Part shown: one piece after another, positions 11,986 to 24,017 of the stretch
Position numbering within the stretch: the first letter of the stretch is position 1
Layout: each line of letters begins with the position of its first letter
The notes under the pieces: generated by a model
What the model was told of the DNA's origin: nothing
The model's input: only the letters and a program-made list of their open reading frames with translations
Database searches by the model: none
Program-made: the position numbers and the translations under genes
NCBI RefSeq assembly: GCF_008831285.2
Contig: NW_022204920.1
Coordinates: 1-32,895 of the forward strand
DNA: 32,895 bases
Reading direction: 5' to 3'
DNA from: Nymphaea colorata
Lineage: Eukaryota > Streptophyta > Magnoliopsida > Nymphaeales > Nymphaeaceae

Positions 11986-12327
11986 GGTATTCATACAAAC
12001 TCAAGCAAAAAACACAATTGTGAAATGAATTTAATCCAAACCATCAATCTGTAAAGAAAACATGGTGACAAGAGCATCATTTTTATTACAATAGACCAAC
12101 GGTATTCATATAAACTAAAGCAAGAAAAGACAGTTGTGATATGAATTTAATCCATAATATCCACCAATAAAAAAGATAAAGACACGAGAACATCACTTTC
12201 TTTATGATAGACAACGGTATTCATACAAACTCAAGCAAGAAAAAACAGTTGAAATGAATTTAATCCAGAGCATCCAGCAGTCACAAAGACAGTGATAAGA
12301 GAATAATTTTATTTACTATAGACCAAA
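11986..12327. repeat. Tandem array, three units of 115 bp
   Basis: Units begin GGTATTCATA at 11986, 12101 and 12216, an exact 115-bp spacing. The third is slightly shorter (to about 12327). Each unit contains CAAGCAAGAAAA-type sequence, GAAATGAATTTAATCCA and ends in ATAGACCAA. Units differ by scattered substitutions and a few indels, so the array is old. No coding potential or symmetry suggests a function. Confidence 0.9.
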
Positions 12328-12867
12328 CATTATCGATTGCATATGTTCAGGCTCATTCCCCTTTTAATGATTATTCTCAATTTCTAGGGAAACTTTCCAA
12401 GATACATGTAAATATTTTACACGTCCAGTGGCATATGGATATGCTCCAGTGCTGAAATCTATAAAATTTTAAAAGATTCTTGAAATCTGATTTGTGGATC
12501 AAATATTCTATAGTTATAATTAAAAAGCAAGATGCCACCTGGGAACCTTATATGACACACCACAAAGTATGCACACAAAGGTAACAATGTAACGGAAACT
12601 TTCTGTTGTGTAATGAAAGGCCATGAGTTTTTTGACGGCCACATTATAAAAGAAGGTGACGACTTTTACAGCATGAGCTGTTTGTTTTGTTGGACACAAT
12701 TTTACTTCTTGTGGTAGTAAGTGATAATTCTTGTAGCGTCTTTTTTTCTATTCTGTTCAGCTAAAAGGAAAGACTTCAAAGCTCCTTTTTTTTTTCAATT
12801 GGTGAAAACTATAGAACAAAGGGCATAAAGTTCTTTTTAACCCTTACGTAGAGGGTTGCTAAGAGAT

Positions 12868-13068
12868 CTCAAAGATGAAGCTAGGAATTTTTCATTGTAG
12901 GAACCAAACTATTGTTTCTAAATTTTTACAGAACCAGAAATATATTTATTTTATTTTATTTTATACAGGATAAACTAAAATATCTAAAAATTTAAAAATA
13001 AATTTTTTTATTTTTTTTAAATCCAAGAAGAAATACAGCCCCTACCAGGCCCCCCTGCCTCCAGTACT
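12868..13068. mobile_element. MITE-like relic, CAGTGGCGAAGCTAGG class
   Basis: It begins with GATGAAGCTAGGAATTTTT and ends with CCCCCCTGCCTCCAGTAC. These are imperfect inverted counterparts and resemble the plant MITE class whose termini read CAGTGGCGGAGCC. The AT-rich interior with ATTTTATTTT repeats and the TACAGCCCCTACCAGG approach to the right end fit that class. No clean target duplication is visible. The neighbouring 12328-12867 and 13069-13480 hold no gene I can recognise. Confidence 0.4.
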
Positions 13069-13485
13069 CCCTCTGTCTGTAATTTTGTTGGTCAGAGCCT
13101 TTGGTCCCCATGACTAAGGGTTGCTCTTTGAAAACGAAAAGTGAAAAAAAAAAGAAGAAGAAAAATTTGGCATATTTTTAGAATTAAAATTTACAAAAAA
13201 AAAATTGCCCCCACCATTTAAAGGTTGGACACATCTAATTATGGACCTGATTTTGAACTTTAGCTAGTAAAAAAGCATTGTGCCATTACTAATCAAATTT
13301 GTGTAACTTTATGTTTTATAACATATTCAGGCCTGAGTCCACTTTATGATAGGAGATCCAACCCGATTATGTCTATAATTGGGATCACATGCTTCTTGGA
13401 TCCAAATTCAGTTTTGAAAAGTATAGCCTACTTCTCAATCCCAAGTCCTCCCTGAATCCAAACCACTGACATCCATAGTTGCGCA

Positions 13486-13871
13486 TAGGGATGCCTATAT
13501 ATCTGCTTTGGATAGAAAATCTAATCGATCTGTTTCAAACAAATCGGATATGAAAAAGAGAAACATATCCTATTAAAAAGTAGGATTGAATTCAGCTTTA
13601 GTAATTGGCTTCCAATCAGATTTTCAGATATACATAAACATCCAGTTGGATTTGGATATGGATTTGAATCAGATTTGTTATTAAGCAAATATCCTATATC
13701 TAATGTTCTTACATTTTGAAAATAGGTCAAATTCAGTTCAAAATTCGTATTTAGATATGAATATGAAAATTATATTCAAATCAAATTCAGTTTGTGAAAT
13801 GGGATTCCAGATTTGGATTTAGATACGGCTAATGGTAAATCCAATTTGACTATGATTCATTGACATTCCTA
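13486..13871. mobile_element. hAT-type MITE relic (TAGGGATG...CATTCCTA)
   Basis: The left end TAGGGATGCC (13486) and right end GACATTCCTA (to 13871) are inverted repeats (TAGGGATGCC against TAGGAATGTC). The interior of about 385 bp is built of GGATATGGATTTGAATC-like words in both orientations. The 8-bp flanks (GTTGCGCA and ATTGTGGT) match at only 4 of 8 positions, so a target duplication is not secure. Related word content at 9760-10110 and 23690-23905 suggests the same family. Confidence 0.5.
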
Positions 13872-14104
13872 ATTGTGGTTGAAGGGGTACCTTTGTCCTT
13901 CCTTCCTTTCTTTCTCCTTTGGCAGCTTCTATGACAAGTAGTGAGATAGATGGGTCTAACACATGTTTTCATCATTCTTTTCTTTTTCCGGTTTTCCCTC
14001 ACATGCTTCTCTCGGAACAATGGCAGAAACATGTGGTGGCTGGTGTGGGCCGGCTGCCAACACCAACCCATTAAAATTTGCTTTGAAACAATGAATACAT
14101 TCTA

Positions 14105-15308
14105 AGCCAGAATGAACAATGCGCCAGAAAAACTAAGCCTCATACTGATGGCCGGTGGACCCTTTTCCACTTTGCAAAACAAATTCCCATTGGTGAACCA
14201 AAAGAAATTTTGGGATGCAAAATATGTGGCACTAGTGGTGAGAATTTTCTTCATCAAAAATGAGCTTGTAAGGTAGGTAAATGCAACAGATATGATATTG
14301 ATTTTTAATTTCATGTCATTATGGATATAAAAGTCTTGACCTACATCATTATACAATTTGATCTATAAACTAGTTGCTAAGTTGATGGCTGAGAGAATGA
14401 AGATTGTTTTAGCACAATTATTGGCTCAGAACAAGGGCACCTGATCTATCCAGTAGATTTATTCACCAACCATGCAACTTGCACTTGAAGCAGTCAACAC
14501 CTTGGATAAGGGCATATAGAACAATTTTTTCTCCTCAAATTATTACTTTGGTCTTTCTTTTTTGGGATCCTGTGAAGATTGGGTGAAGAAAATTATTACT
14601 TATGTTTCTACTGCTTCCTTAGTTATCACCTTTAAGAAGGGAGGGAACCACTTTTTGCTGCCATGGAGGCCGATGACAAATGCACCCTCTCTGTCCACTT
14701 TTGTGTACTATTGTTGTGTTTTGGAAGTTTTATCTGAAAACCTCCAAGTGTGAGTTTTACAGGGCAGGAAGTCCCTAAAATGACTTTCTTAATTTACTTC
14801 TTACCTGGGGCGCTTCTTCTCTGCAAATGACATCCTTTTATTTTTTTGGGCTGTTGTGAAAATCCACTTCTTGCTTAAACCAAGTTTTACCTGATTACAC
14901 TTCCAAAGTGGGTTTGACTATAAATTCATTTCATTTTTTTATTCATTGTAATGTTCTTGACAACATAATGGTCATTGCAAACCGATTTCATTGACAGTTG
15001 TCTAAACTTTCCCTAACTTATTTGGGTTCCATTATTTGTTGGTATGCTCACCCCTGACTTATGTGAGGAGCTTTGTAAAAGGGTGGACCATCCATTTACT
15101 TATACGAGAAACATGTTCTGTAGCAAGTGGTGGGTGATTGGGTAAGAGCATTTAGACTTCCACTTATTGTACTGAACTTTGTAGAGAAGAAATTGTCATT
15201 TTATTTGGGGGCATTCTCATCATATTAGGAAACATCACTTACTTAGTTGGAAGTCCGCTTGCTCCGATACAAGAAGGTGGTCTTGACCTTCTTGATGTCA
15301 CCAAATCC
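14105..15308 (+). repeat. Composite duplicated segment, copy B, proximal half
   Basis: Begins at AGAATGAACAATGCGCCAG, the same left boundary as copy C (about 27478). Preceding DNA differs between B and C, so this is the true left end of the duplicated block. It carries the zinc-finger-like fragment (14135-14290) and the LINE RT relic, then is interrupted at 15308 by the LTR element. Relative to A and C it lacks about 40 bp around 14540 (the LDIRKAYGKVRW codons). Confidence 0.88.
14350..15308 (+). mobile_element. L1-type LINE RT relic, copy B, first part
   Basis: Same LINE relic as copy A. It reads LAQLLAQNKG near 14408, GSCEDWVKKIITYVSTASLV at 14565-14624, the degraded catalytic box SANDILLFFWAV (14820-14855, Asn at 14826-14828), and SPIQEGGL near 15260, with the usual frameshifts. 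The coding strand continues at 18974 after the LTR insertion. Confidence 0.87.
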
Positions 15309-16019
15309 TGTTCACATCCCCAATTTTTTTTTGGTTTTGGAGTGCTCCAGAAAATGAGTTTTGTTTCGAAAATGAGAAAGAAAGGAACTCACCCGTCGGT
15401 ACAAGGATCGATCATTCCCACTGCCTTTACCATGGGTAATAAATCCAAGGGATATGTTTATTATTGATACACTTCATTTTGGCTTAAACATATTTTCTAT
15501 ATGCGGAGTAAAAAATACTGAAAGTTTAATGTTTCAAACTTTTGAAAAGGATCTTCAAAAATTGCTTGAGAATGTGAAACATTTTGAGGAAAACTAGAGT
15601 TGGAAAATCTTTGTAAATATCATTTGGAAGGCTTGGGAAATCATTTTCAAGTCATTTTAGTGTTCTCTTAAGACTTTAAGTAGGTTTGAGATTTTGCTCT
15701 AACTCGATTACCACCGAGTTAGAGCTCCATCTCATCTTGCTTAAGTTCTTTTAGAGATGTGATTGTGATCATTTGTGATATCGAATGGAATTGAATGCAT
15801 GTAGGCATTGATCTTAAGATGAAAGAAAGAAAAATGACTCATTCCTACCACAACATTCATCTAAGTCATTCCTACCATAACATACATCTAAGATTTTTGT
15901 TTTCATAGTTATTAGTTTTTGAAAATGGATTGAGGTTGTACACCATCAAGAATGAATCCAACATTGGGTCATTACTTGAGTTGTGGCCATAGAGAGATTT
16001 TAAAGGAAAACAAATAGAG

Positions 16020-16345
<326 letters not shown>

Positions 16346-16924
16346 TTCATATTGATACGAAAATTTGTAAAATGAAATATGTAAACATAGAGAGAGAATG
16401 ATAAAAATCATCATGTGCATACACATGTATGTAACATGTATATACATGTATATCTTCATGAGATTAAAGATAAATTAAAACATCCGACTTCAAGTTTGAT
16501 GTAGGCCGAAGGGAAGCTTGGACTCATGCAAGAGTCTCCAAAGCCATATTAGAAAGGATTCTTTTGAAAATATTTTAGAAAACGTAAACATTAAACATAG
16601 TTATTTCATTGGTTGCAAGGGAATATGTTTTTTCCACCATTGGGTATGGAAGAAACTCAAACCACACAATAGGGCACTCACTAGGGTTCCTAATCGGTCG
16701 ATTTAAAGGAAACTTACACGAAATGATATGAAAATGCACTTTAACATGTACAAATTCGTGAAGGTTCTTCCGGGTTGGACAAGCCCCAACCTCAAAATTA
16801 GTCAACACAATAATAAAGAGAAAATTACAAACCACACTGTCATTCTTATCATGCATTCACATATAAATGGAAAATTAAGCAAGCATGCACTGATAGTATA
16901 TGGACAATATTCAAGGAAGGAAAG

Positions 16925-16926
16925 CA

Positions 16927-16957
<31 letters not shown>

Positions 16958-16966
16958 GAGGGAGAG
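16925..16966. repeat. (GA)n microsatellite
   Basis: Imperfect GA repeat broken by GGGAGA triplets, inside the LTR element immediately before the four-unit repeat. Confidence 0.95.
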
Positions 16967-16999
16967 CATGACGGAGGGAGATAGAACATGAGGTAACTA

Positions 17000-17690
17000 T
17001 GAAATGATATACCATTTTATCTTTTCATGCTTCCGGTGCACTCAAGTATAGCCTCTTGTCTCTAAAATAGAGATTGAGTGCTATCTCCTTTGGCCATGTG
17101 GAGATGAAAATGATAAGAAAATGAAGACAATGTCATATTTAATAGAAAATATGATTTAAGCATGAAATGAAAGATCATCTCATCTTTTCATGCTCTCAGT
17201 GCACTCGAGCATAGCCTCTTGTCTCTAAAATAGAAATTGAGTGCTATCTCCTTTGGCCATGGGGAGATGAAGATGAGAAGAACATCAAAAATGAAAGACA
17301 ATTTCATATTTAATAAAATAGAAAGCATGATTTAAGCTTGAATTGAAAAATCATCTCATCTTTCCATGTTCCCGGTGCACTCGAGCATAGCCTCTTGTCT
17401 CTAAAATGGAGATTGAGTGCTATCTTCTTTAGCCATGAGGAGATGAAGATGAGAAGAAAATAAAGATAACAACAACCAAACTATATTGAAGAAAAAGAAA
17501 TAGCAATAATAACAAGAACATATTAATAAAGAGAAAGAACAACAACAACAACACTATAATCAAGGAAAGAAAGAACATGATTTAATCATGAAATAAAAGA
17601 TCATCTCATCTTCTTATGCTCCCAGTGCACTCGAGCATAACCTCTTGACTCTAAAATAGAGAGTGAGTGCTATCTCCTTTGGCAATGGGG
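17000..17690. repeat. Four-unit irregular tandem repeat with conserved nested inverted repeat
   Basis: A core of about 100 bp recurs four times (GTGCA anchor at 17036, 17199, 17375 and 17625; spacings 163, 176 and 250 bp). Each core reads GTGCACTCGAGCATAGCCTC, then TTGTCTCTAAAATAGAGATT and GAGTGCTATC. GCACTC pairs with GAGTGC, and TCTCT pairs with AGAGA around an AAAAT loop, so each unit can form a nested stem-loop. The spacers vary most: unit 4 is preceded by an AAC/AAT-rich insertion (17461-17575). The array lies inside the LTR, about 300-980 bp from the TATA-like box. Confidence 0.85.
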
Positions 17691-17979
17691 ATAGGAGGGA
17701 GAGAGAAAAATGAAGAAAGAAAGAGGTGAGATATTTATTACATACCTCTAGTGAGAATAGCTTTTGGAAAAATGAACACCTTAGCTTGGAGATCCCCTTG
17801 AGTGAAGCTCCAAGATGATGGCCCCCAAGAGGGTTGTGACTTGATGAAGCTAGCTCCCAAGTTCGAGAGAAATGGAAAGAGGAAGAGGGAGAGAGAGAAA
17901 TCTCAAGAGAAACTCTAAGTCTTCAAGTGAGAATACACTACAGTTTCTCCCAAAGACCAACTCTTGCCCAAGAGGGGGG

Positions 17980-17987
17980 TATTTATA
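17980..17987 (-). promoter_or_regulatory. TATA-like box of the LTR (inferred, - strand)
   Basis: On the - strand TATAAATA (17987-17980) is preceded by AAAATCTTT and followed by a pyrimidine-rich leader (TTTCTCTCTCTCCCTC near 17905-17890), the layout of a plant core promoter with a Y-patch leader. The + strand reading TATTTATAAAAG is a weaker alternative, so orientation is not certain. Confidence 0.4.
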
Positions 17988-18224
17988 AAAGATTTTGGAG
18001 CCAAAACCTAAAATTTAAATTTTTTTGAATTTCACCCCATTTTCATTCGAATTTGCACATAATTTTGAATTATTTTTATTTTTATTTTTTTAAAAGAAAA
18101 TTAGGTTTTGACTAAGTGGGATTGGCCACTAGCCCTGCAAACACCCATTTGAAGTGTGGGTAGGGCTATTGCTCACCAAAAAAAAATCAAATCCGCCACC
18201 TAAGGGGCTGTTTTTGCAAGGAAA

Positions 18225-18430
18225 AGGAAGGGGCCCGCAATAGCAGGCCCCTGCCTGGGTGCTATTGCATGCCAGGTGCAACAACGCCCGACGCTTGAAG
18301 ACCGCATGCGGTAGCGTGCAAGGCGCTGCCGTGCCCAGAGGTACTGCACGCGATCGCGTAGCGCGCATGCGCGTGTCATGCAACGAGCAGTTGTGCGACG
18401 TCTTGTCGCGCGACTGTGTGTCACGGCATG
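18225..18430. other. CpG-rich island inside the LTR
   Basis: About 200 bp of markedly GC- and CpG-rich DNA (for example CACGCGATCGCGTAGCGCGC and GCATGCGCGTGTCATGC) in an otherwise AT-rich window. Overlapping open frames on both strands are Arg/Ala/Cys-rich with no domain and are probably compositional. With the - orientation it lies 240-450 bp upstream of the TATA-like box, where LTR enhancer sequence would be. Confidence 0.7.
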
Positions 18431-18973
18431 CTCAATCCCCCCTTTTTTAAAAAAAAAAATGAAATTCATTAAAATATATAAAAAAAAGCTACTTATATAG
18501 GAAGCGTGATATATATTTTTTTATTTGAAATGTAAAGAATGGTTTTCCAAGTAAAAGTATAAAAATTCATTTTTTCTTGTTTAATTTCTCAAAAAGGTAT
18601 ATAAAATAAATTTTTTATTATAAAAGGGTGGTCGACTCCCTTTTGAGAAACTCCGAACTTGCTCCAAATCCGATTTTGGTTTAGTCGGTTGTCGACTCGT
18701 TCAAGCGTGCGACTTCGGTTTAGAAAATGTTTTGACATGAGAAATGAGTTCTTAAAGCAAAGGGAAGGTCTGTGCACACGCAACACTCAAATTTTGTCGT
18801 TCCGAACACGATTCAAATTTTGGGTCTAAAATGCTTGATTTGGATCTGCACTTGGGTTTTGGATCTAATTTAGATCTAAAAGTTGGATATTGGATTTGAA
18901 TCATGCGTCTAAATTTGGGTTTTGTGCTTAGGTAAAATAACGTAGTCTTTTAGAAAAATTTGGGGTGATTACA

Positions 18974-19927
18974 ACTCCTTATGTACTCTTTTGGTCAGAC
19001 ACCAATACTTGAATGGGAGCTTGTGAACACTGTAAAGTAATGCTTATTTCTCTTGGATTTGGGAAAGTTGCCTTTTAGGGATGAGAAGAAGTTTGCTACT
19101 TAATTTAGTGGTGTTTGGGTTACAGTAAAGGTGAAAATTTGGTGTGAGGATTGTGCTCATAATTTCATTAACTTGAGATGAAATGGACATGAAATAAAAA
19201 ACAGAAGACCCTAGATACAAGGGCAAAGCCAGCAATTTTTTTTTAGGAAGGGTAGAATAGTATTTGCAAAAAATATACAAGTAGTGAACAATATTTTTAA
19301 AAATTTTTACATAGCACAAATTCAATTTTTTTAAAAATATAAGTATCATATTTTTTCCAAAATATGAGGGTGGGGGGGGGGTCATGGCTAGAAGTGCATA
19401 ACTCTATTCAAGAAGTTATCTCATGGTGGTTCAAATGGTCTTTCAAATAAATGGGTTACAATATGTTGTGTTTATGCTTACATGTACTCTTTTGGAACAT
19501 AAGGAAACAAAGAAATTCTATTATGCATCATGCCAATTTGATTATGAGTGGTCTCGAATGGAGAGTCTGCAATGATTTAAAGGATATGATAGCTGGTATA
19601 AAATGGAAACATCAAGAGGTGATCTTTCCTCCTTACTACATGGTTTTCCGGTCAATCTGTATGTGGTGAAATGGTGAGCAGAAAATGTCTGTATGTGGTG
19701 AAATGGTGTGCAGAAAATGGCTTTTTGTAGCTGATGTATTTTCTGTCAACAATCGATTGCAATGAGGCTGTAATCCTTTTGTACAGTGAGGTTGGTTTCA
19801 TGCCTATCTTCTTTTCGGTTAGTTGTAGTCCTTATCTTTGTATTTGAGGTTTATGTTTCTCTTCTTTTTTGGTTTGTTCTAGCTCAGGTATCTTGTATTT
19901 TGTTATCTGTTATATTGTTAATAAAAA
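18974..19927 (+). mobile_element. L1-type LINE relic, copy B, second part (zf-RVT and 3' end)
   Basis: Continues the interrupted LINE. The conserved C-terminal stretch LFWNIRKQRNSIMHHANLIM is at 19484-19543 and NDLKDMIAGIKWKHQEVIFP at about 19571-19630. The MITE-like insertion is at 19221-19390. The T-rich 3' region ends in AATAAAAA at 19920-19927. Confidence 0.87.
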
Positions 19928-21215
19928 TGTTTGGTACGCCTAAACTCGTAGCAACGACATTGCATCGCCAAGTAGGACTGCACATGCATCGAGCCCAAGC
20001 TTGTCCCTCTTGAGCCGACTTGATTATACAACATCAAGCTCGAGCTCGACTCCCTTGACTTGCTTAACGCATTTATGACCTAACTTGTTTTTTAAAAATT
20101 GTTCATGTCAACTCGTTCAATTCGTGTATGACACCAAAGCAAAACTTGTTACCTCGAGTTAAAAGGAAAATTGGTTTTCTTGTTATACAAACTGGGGTAT
20201 GATTGTCCTGTAGTACCAAGATATTCTTTTTACTGTTGTAAGTTAAATGAGAAACCAACTTAAAATTTTCCACTTAATCACAAAGTTGCACACCAATGAG
20301 AACAAATTCTATGGCAAAACCATGAACCCCCCCTTTTTCTCCCTCTCTTTCTTCACAAGGACAAATTGTCAGCGTGACAAATTGAAGAGAACATGTGGTG
20401 CCATTTGTATCTTTCTAAAAGCAATTTCATTCTCTCCCCAACCTTGAGTGGCGTATGGCTGGTGAAAGAATGATACCCCATCGGATCAGATTCGAACCAA
20501 ATGTGTGGGATTACCCTATTCTATATATCAGAAGTTCACATGTTCAGATTTGATTTAAGATTTGAATATTAATGAAAGAAAGTTTGTGTGAAACAAATTT
20601 TTGAATTTATAGTCCAGATCTGATCCGATATCTAATTTTCATTTTAACATGATCCAAGTCTGAATCCATCCTTTAATTTTGCAATCAAATTCCTATCATA
20701 TTTTGACATGTGAAGGACTGGCCATCTTTCAAATGGTTTGTATATTAAATATACACGGATATTTGTTTGAAATTGAACCAAAACCCTTATCCAAATTGAT
20801 TGAACATTTATTGAATTGAATTCAAATCGAGAATTGCAAGAGCGACATTTCATCAAACCAAATACATCAATTTTTTAATCAGATGTTAATCCTTTTATTT
20901 TCCTTTCTAATTTAATCAGATATTAGATACATCGACATCCTTAGCTCTGCCCTTAAATAAAGGCACTTTGTCCTCAGAAAAGAAATAATCGAGAAGAGAT
21001 TCAACGTCCTTAAAATACTCTTTGGGGTTGTTTGACAACATGCATGAACATTATTATGTGAGTGTTCGATGAAGGATAACACATAAATTTTAGTACTGTT
21101 TCATGAGGCCCTAATCTTTAGAGTGGATTTATTAGACACTCATATAATATCCCTGCAAACAAATGATACCTTGACAATGCACACTAAATTATTGTAAGTT
21201 CCAGAAATATTTAGG
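18974..21215 (+). repeat. Composite duplicated segment, copy B, distal half
   Basis: Resumes the copy B block directly after the LTR target duplication and carries the rest of the LINE, the poly-G insertion, the LINE 3' end and the distal non-coding part to about 21215. It includes the 31-bp tandem duplication shared with copy C (19661-19722) and the segment between 20010 and 20310 that copy A has lost. It also has about 100 bp near 20770-20880 that copy A lacks. Confidence 0.88.
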
Positions 21216-21880
21216 AAAGAAGCTATGAACTTCCAATAGAATCCTGCTAGGGAGAAGGCATGGAAGTGTACAAGAAGAATAGAAACAAAAACTTGCACAC
21301 ACTTTAGAGGGTGTTTGATAATATGAACATTGTGTTCTTTGGAACCCAAACTTTCCTGTTAGAATGAGATGTCAAAAACAGAAGACAGTTCTTAAAAGAA
21401 AACTCCAAAAGAAGAAGAAGTCAAACAATTCTTATTCATAATTGAATTCGGATTTGGTACAGTTTTGTAACAGGGTCCAATGGATACCAGATTCCAATGG
21501 ATCTGAATCCCAGCGACATGCAAAAATAACATTGGTTGATATGTTCTGTCTCCGTAGCAGAATGAGTGAGCTGCCTTACGACATGATGGTGAGGGACTCT
21601 AGAGAAGGTAGACATGCATGCTAGGATTTCTTGCTGGTTTCACACAAATTTAAGTTTTAATTTTGACGTGGAACAACTGATACTAACAAAGAGGCCACTG
21701 ACTGAATAAAACAAGCTAAAGAAGCAAGAAGAAGAAGCAAGAAATACTTGGGTAGAATATTTGCCTCAAGTGCCAAGTGTCCTCAACTACTGGGCAGATT
21801 GGAGCTCCTCTTACAAGAACCCCACAACTACTTTTCTTCCTTGATGTCGGACTATTTACCTGCAGATAACATCTCCCTCC
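21216..21880. other. Spacer after copy B with 52-bp shared block
   Basis: No gene is recognised. The 52-bp block at 21480-21531 is identical to 5658-5709. AGAAGA-rich sequence lies at 21405-21420 and 21720-21740. Where the NB-ARC pseudogene begins in the copy A context, unrelated sequence follows here. Confidence 0.6.
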
Positions 21881-22650
21881 TCCTGTCTCTCTTCACAAAC
21901 ACAAATAAACAATGCCGCAAGTTGAAGAGAAGATGTGGGTGCCTTTTATATCTTTCTAAAAGCAATTCCATTCTCTCCCCTACTTTGTGTGAGTGTATGG
22001 CCAGCAGACATACTCTGTTGCATCAAATTCAAACCAAATTTACAGTATTATCATATTCGATTTATTAGAAGCTTAAATACTTAGATTCAAGATTAAGATT
22101 TGAACGCTAATGGAAGACAAGTTTATGTGATTGCAAATTTTAATTTTACAGTCTGGGTCTAATCGGATATCTAGTTTTAACTTTAACATGATCGAAGTCG
22201 GAATCCAACCTTTAATTATACAATGAAATCCAGACCATATTTTGATATGTGAAAGCAGATTTTTTTCTTGTCGCAAGGGCCAATTATAGTTTCAAAATTT
22301 TAAGAGGGGCTGAAATAAAAATTTTAAAATTATATATATGTATATATATATATGTATACATACATATATATATATATATATAGATAATAAACTTGAATTT
22401 TTTACATTTACATATAAATTCAAATCCAAATCTGATCTAGTCACATTTTTAAAATCCAAATACATCCAATTTCTTAATCAGATGTCAATTTTGTTTTCTT
22501 TTTTGTTTCCATGCCTAATGCAGTCGGATATTGGATCCGTCGACAACCTTAGCTCAAACCTTAAATAGAGATTATTCATCCTCAAAAAAGAAATACCCTT
22601 CTTTACTCTTGAAGAGATTCATCGTCCTTAAAGAATAGGGTGCTTTGAGC
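21880..22650. repeat. Diverged second copy of the distal composite sequence
   Basis: It aligns by eye with 4500-5080 and 20340-21030. Anchors include AAGTTGAAGAGAAGATGTGG, TTTCTAAAAGCAATTCCATT and TCTCCCCTACTTTGTGTGAG near 21915-21990, and GAAGAGATTCATCGTCCTTA near 22610. It is clearly more diverged than A is from B. An (AT/GT/CA)n tract (22331-22382) interrupts it. This shows that the distal unit was duplicated on its own at an earlier time. Confidence 0.7.
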
Positions 22651-23400
22651 TAATGAGAAAAAAATAACGGTATGCTGCCTGTGCCAGTAGTACAATATAG
22701 CCAAGGCAAAAAATTGTACATCCCTTCTCCTCTGAATTAAAATGATAACCACTTGTAGCTTTTAAGTGCAGTCACCTTAAACACGATTGACCTTTCTAAA
22801 ATTTCTATCAATGTGTACAAGTACTTTTGTAAACAAACACTTCTTGACCTTTTTTCCTTTTCTTTTTACCCTAATTTTAGAATTCATTCCTGAGGACATA
22901 CATTTCCTTTTTTCTTATATAAAGAATTTCAACAACTCACAGGAATACATAGGAAACTTTTCGAACACAAACTCATTTGGACAAGGACATGTTGAAAAAT
23001 ATAATATATAACGAAACTATTTTCTCTCTCTTAAACAAGTAAATAAATTAAACAAAGTTTAGCATGATTTAAGTCAACTGGAAGTGTTTATGTGTTTTTT
23101 TAATAAAATGTTGTTTGTCAAGTGAATTAATGATTATATATTACGTAAATGACATTAATTTCTTAACTATTTCTGTGTGACTTGGACTAATTTTATAGAG
23201 GCATTTTGAATAGCCAACCATAAATTAGATTCAAAAATTATAGCGCAGAATAAAAAAACTTAACCTCCCATGAAAATGGCAAGAATGTAATACGTCCATA
23301 GTGTTAAGGGTAATTTACTTATGTGGAATCCGTGAGTAACGGCAAAAGAGGGGGAGAGAAAAGCAGTTGGATGTGAAAGAACAACCTCGTCGCCTTCCTA
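22651..23400. other. AT-rich spacer, nothing recognised
   Basis: I see no gene, terminal repeat or tandem structure. The open frame at 22787-23011 is Phe/Asn-rich and resembles no family. Confidence 0.5.
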
Positions 23401-23689
23401 CGTTTAGGTGCAAAAATTCACTTGAGGCCCATGTTCAAACAGATCAGATCCTAGCCAATTAGTTGGACCCGATATTATCTTACAAAATTTTATGTGGTTG
23501 TAGGACATATGTGATTGTAGAAAAAGTGAGGAACATCTAAATTCTAAGACAAAAGTGAATGTTGAGCAAATCCTTTTTATGTTAATAAACATTTTTGTTT
23601 TTAGGTTTTGTTTGATACCCTCAGATCTCATTAAAAATTCCAAAAAATAGTAGTTTGGATATGGATTTAAGAAAGGACATCCATTTGTA

Positions 23690-23904
23690 TTTGGATTGAG
23701 ATATACATTAAATATTCGATCAGATTCGGATTCGGATTTGAACATAAATATAAAAACTGGATTTGGATTGTAAAAGTCAGATTCCAGATTCAGACTTGGA
23801 TATAATTTTTTTGTTTCGTATTTGAATCCGAATATGTGAATATTTGGAAAAACAGATATAATTAAGGGTATATCCGACTGAAATCTGATCCGTTGACATC
23901 CCTA
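23690..23904. mobile_element. Right end of a hAT-type MITE relic (…GACATCCCTA)
   Basis: Rich in GGATATGGATTT/GGATTCGGATTTG words and ending in GTTGACATCCCTA at 23904, matching the TAGGGATGTCAAC terminus of this MITE class. The left end is not clear; a candidate TAGGTGCAAAA at 23406 is unconvincing. It is the same word family as 13486-13871. Confidence 0.4.
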
Positions 23905-23969
23905 TCCCGTGGGTCTGCATCTTTGTCTCCTGATCTTTGAGTTGAGTTGGACAATTTATGTGGAAATAG

Positions 23970-24017
23970 TAGGGATGTCAGCAGATCACATTCGAATCGG
24001 ATATGCTGACATCTCTA
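23970..24017. mobile_element. 48-bp inverted-repeat mini-element
   Basis: TAGGGATGTCAGCAGATC (23970-23987) and GATATGCTGACATCTCTA (24000-24017) are inverted repeats with two mismatches, separated by only 12 bp. The terminus TAGGGATGTC equals that of the hAT-type MITEs at 13486 and 23904. Flanks GAAATAG and GATATAG agree at 6 of 7 positions and may be a target duplication. It is probably an extreme internal-deletion derivative. Confidence 0.6.

Noticed and set aside
17000-17690. CRISPR-like or regulatory repeat array
   Set aside because: Repeats are about 100 bp with irregular spacing inside a plant LTR element; there are no short unique spacers and no cas genes.
18129-18469. Overlapping Arg/Ala/Cys-rich open frames on both strands
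   Set aside because: All fall in the CpG-rich LTR island, where stop codons are rare by composition; no domain, start context or codon pattern supports a gene.
23404-23745. 113-codon minus-strand open frame
   Set aside because: It reads through GGATTTGGAT-type MITE words as Ser/Asn/Pro-rich sequence; no independent coding support.
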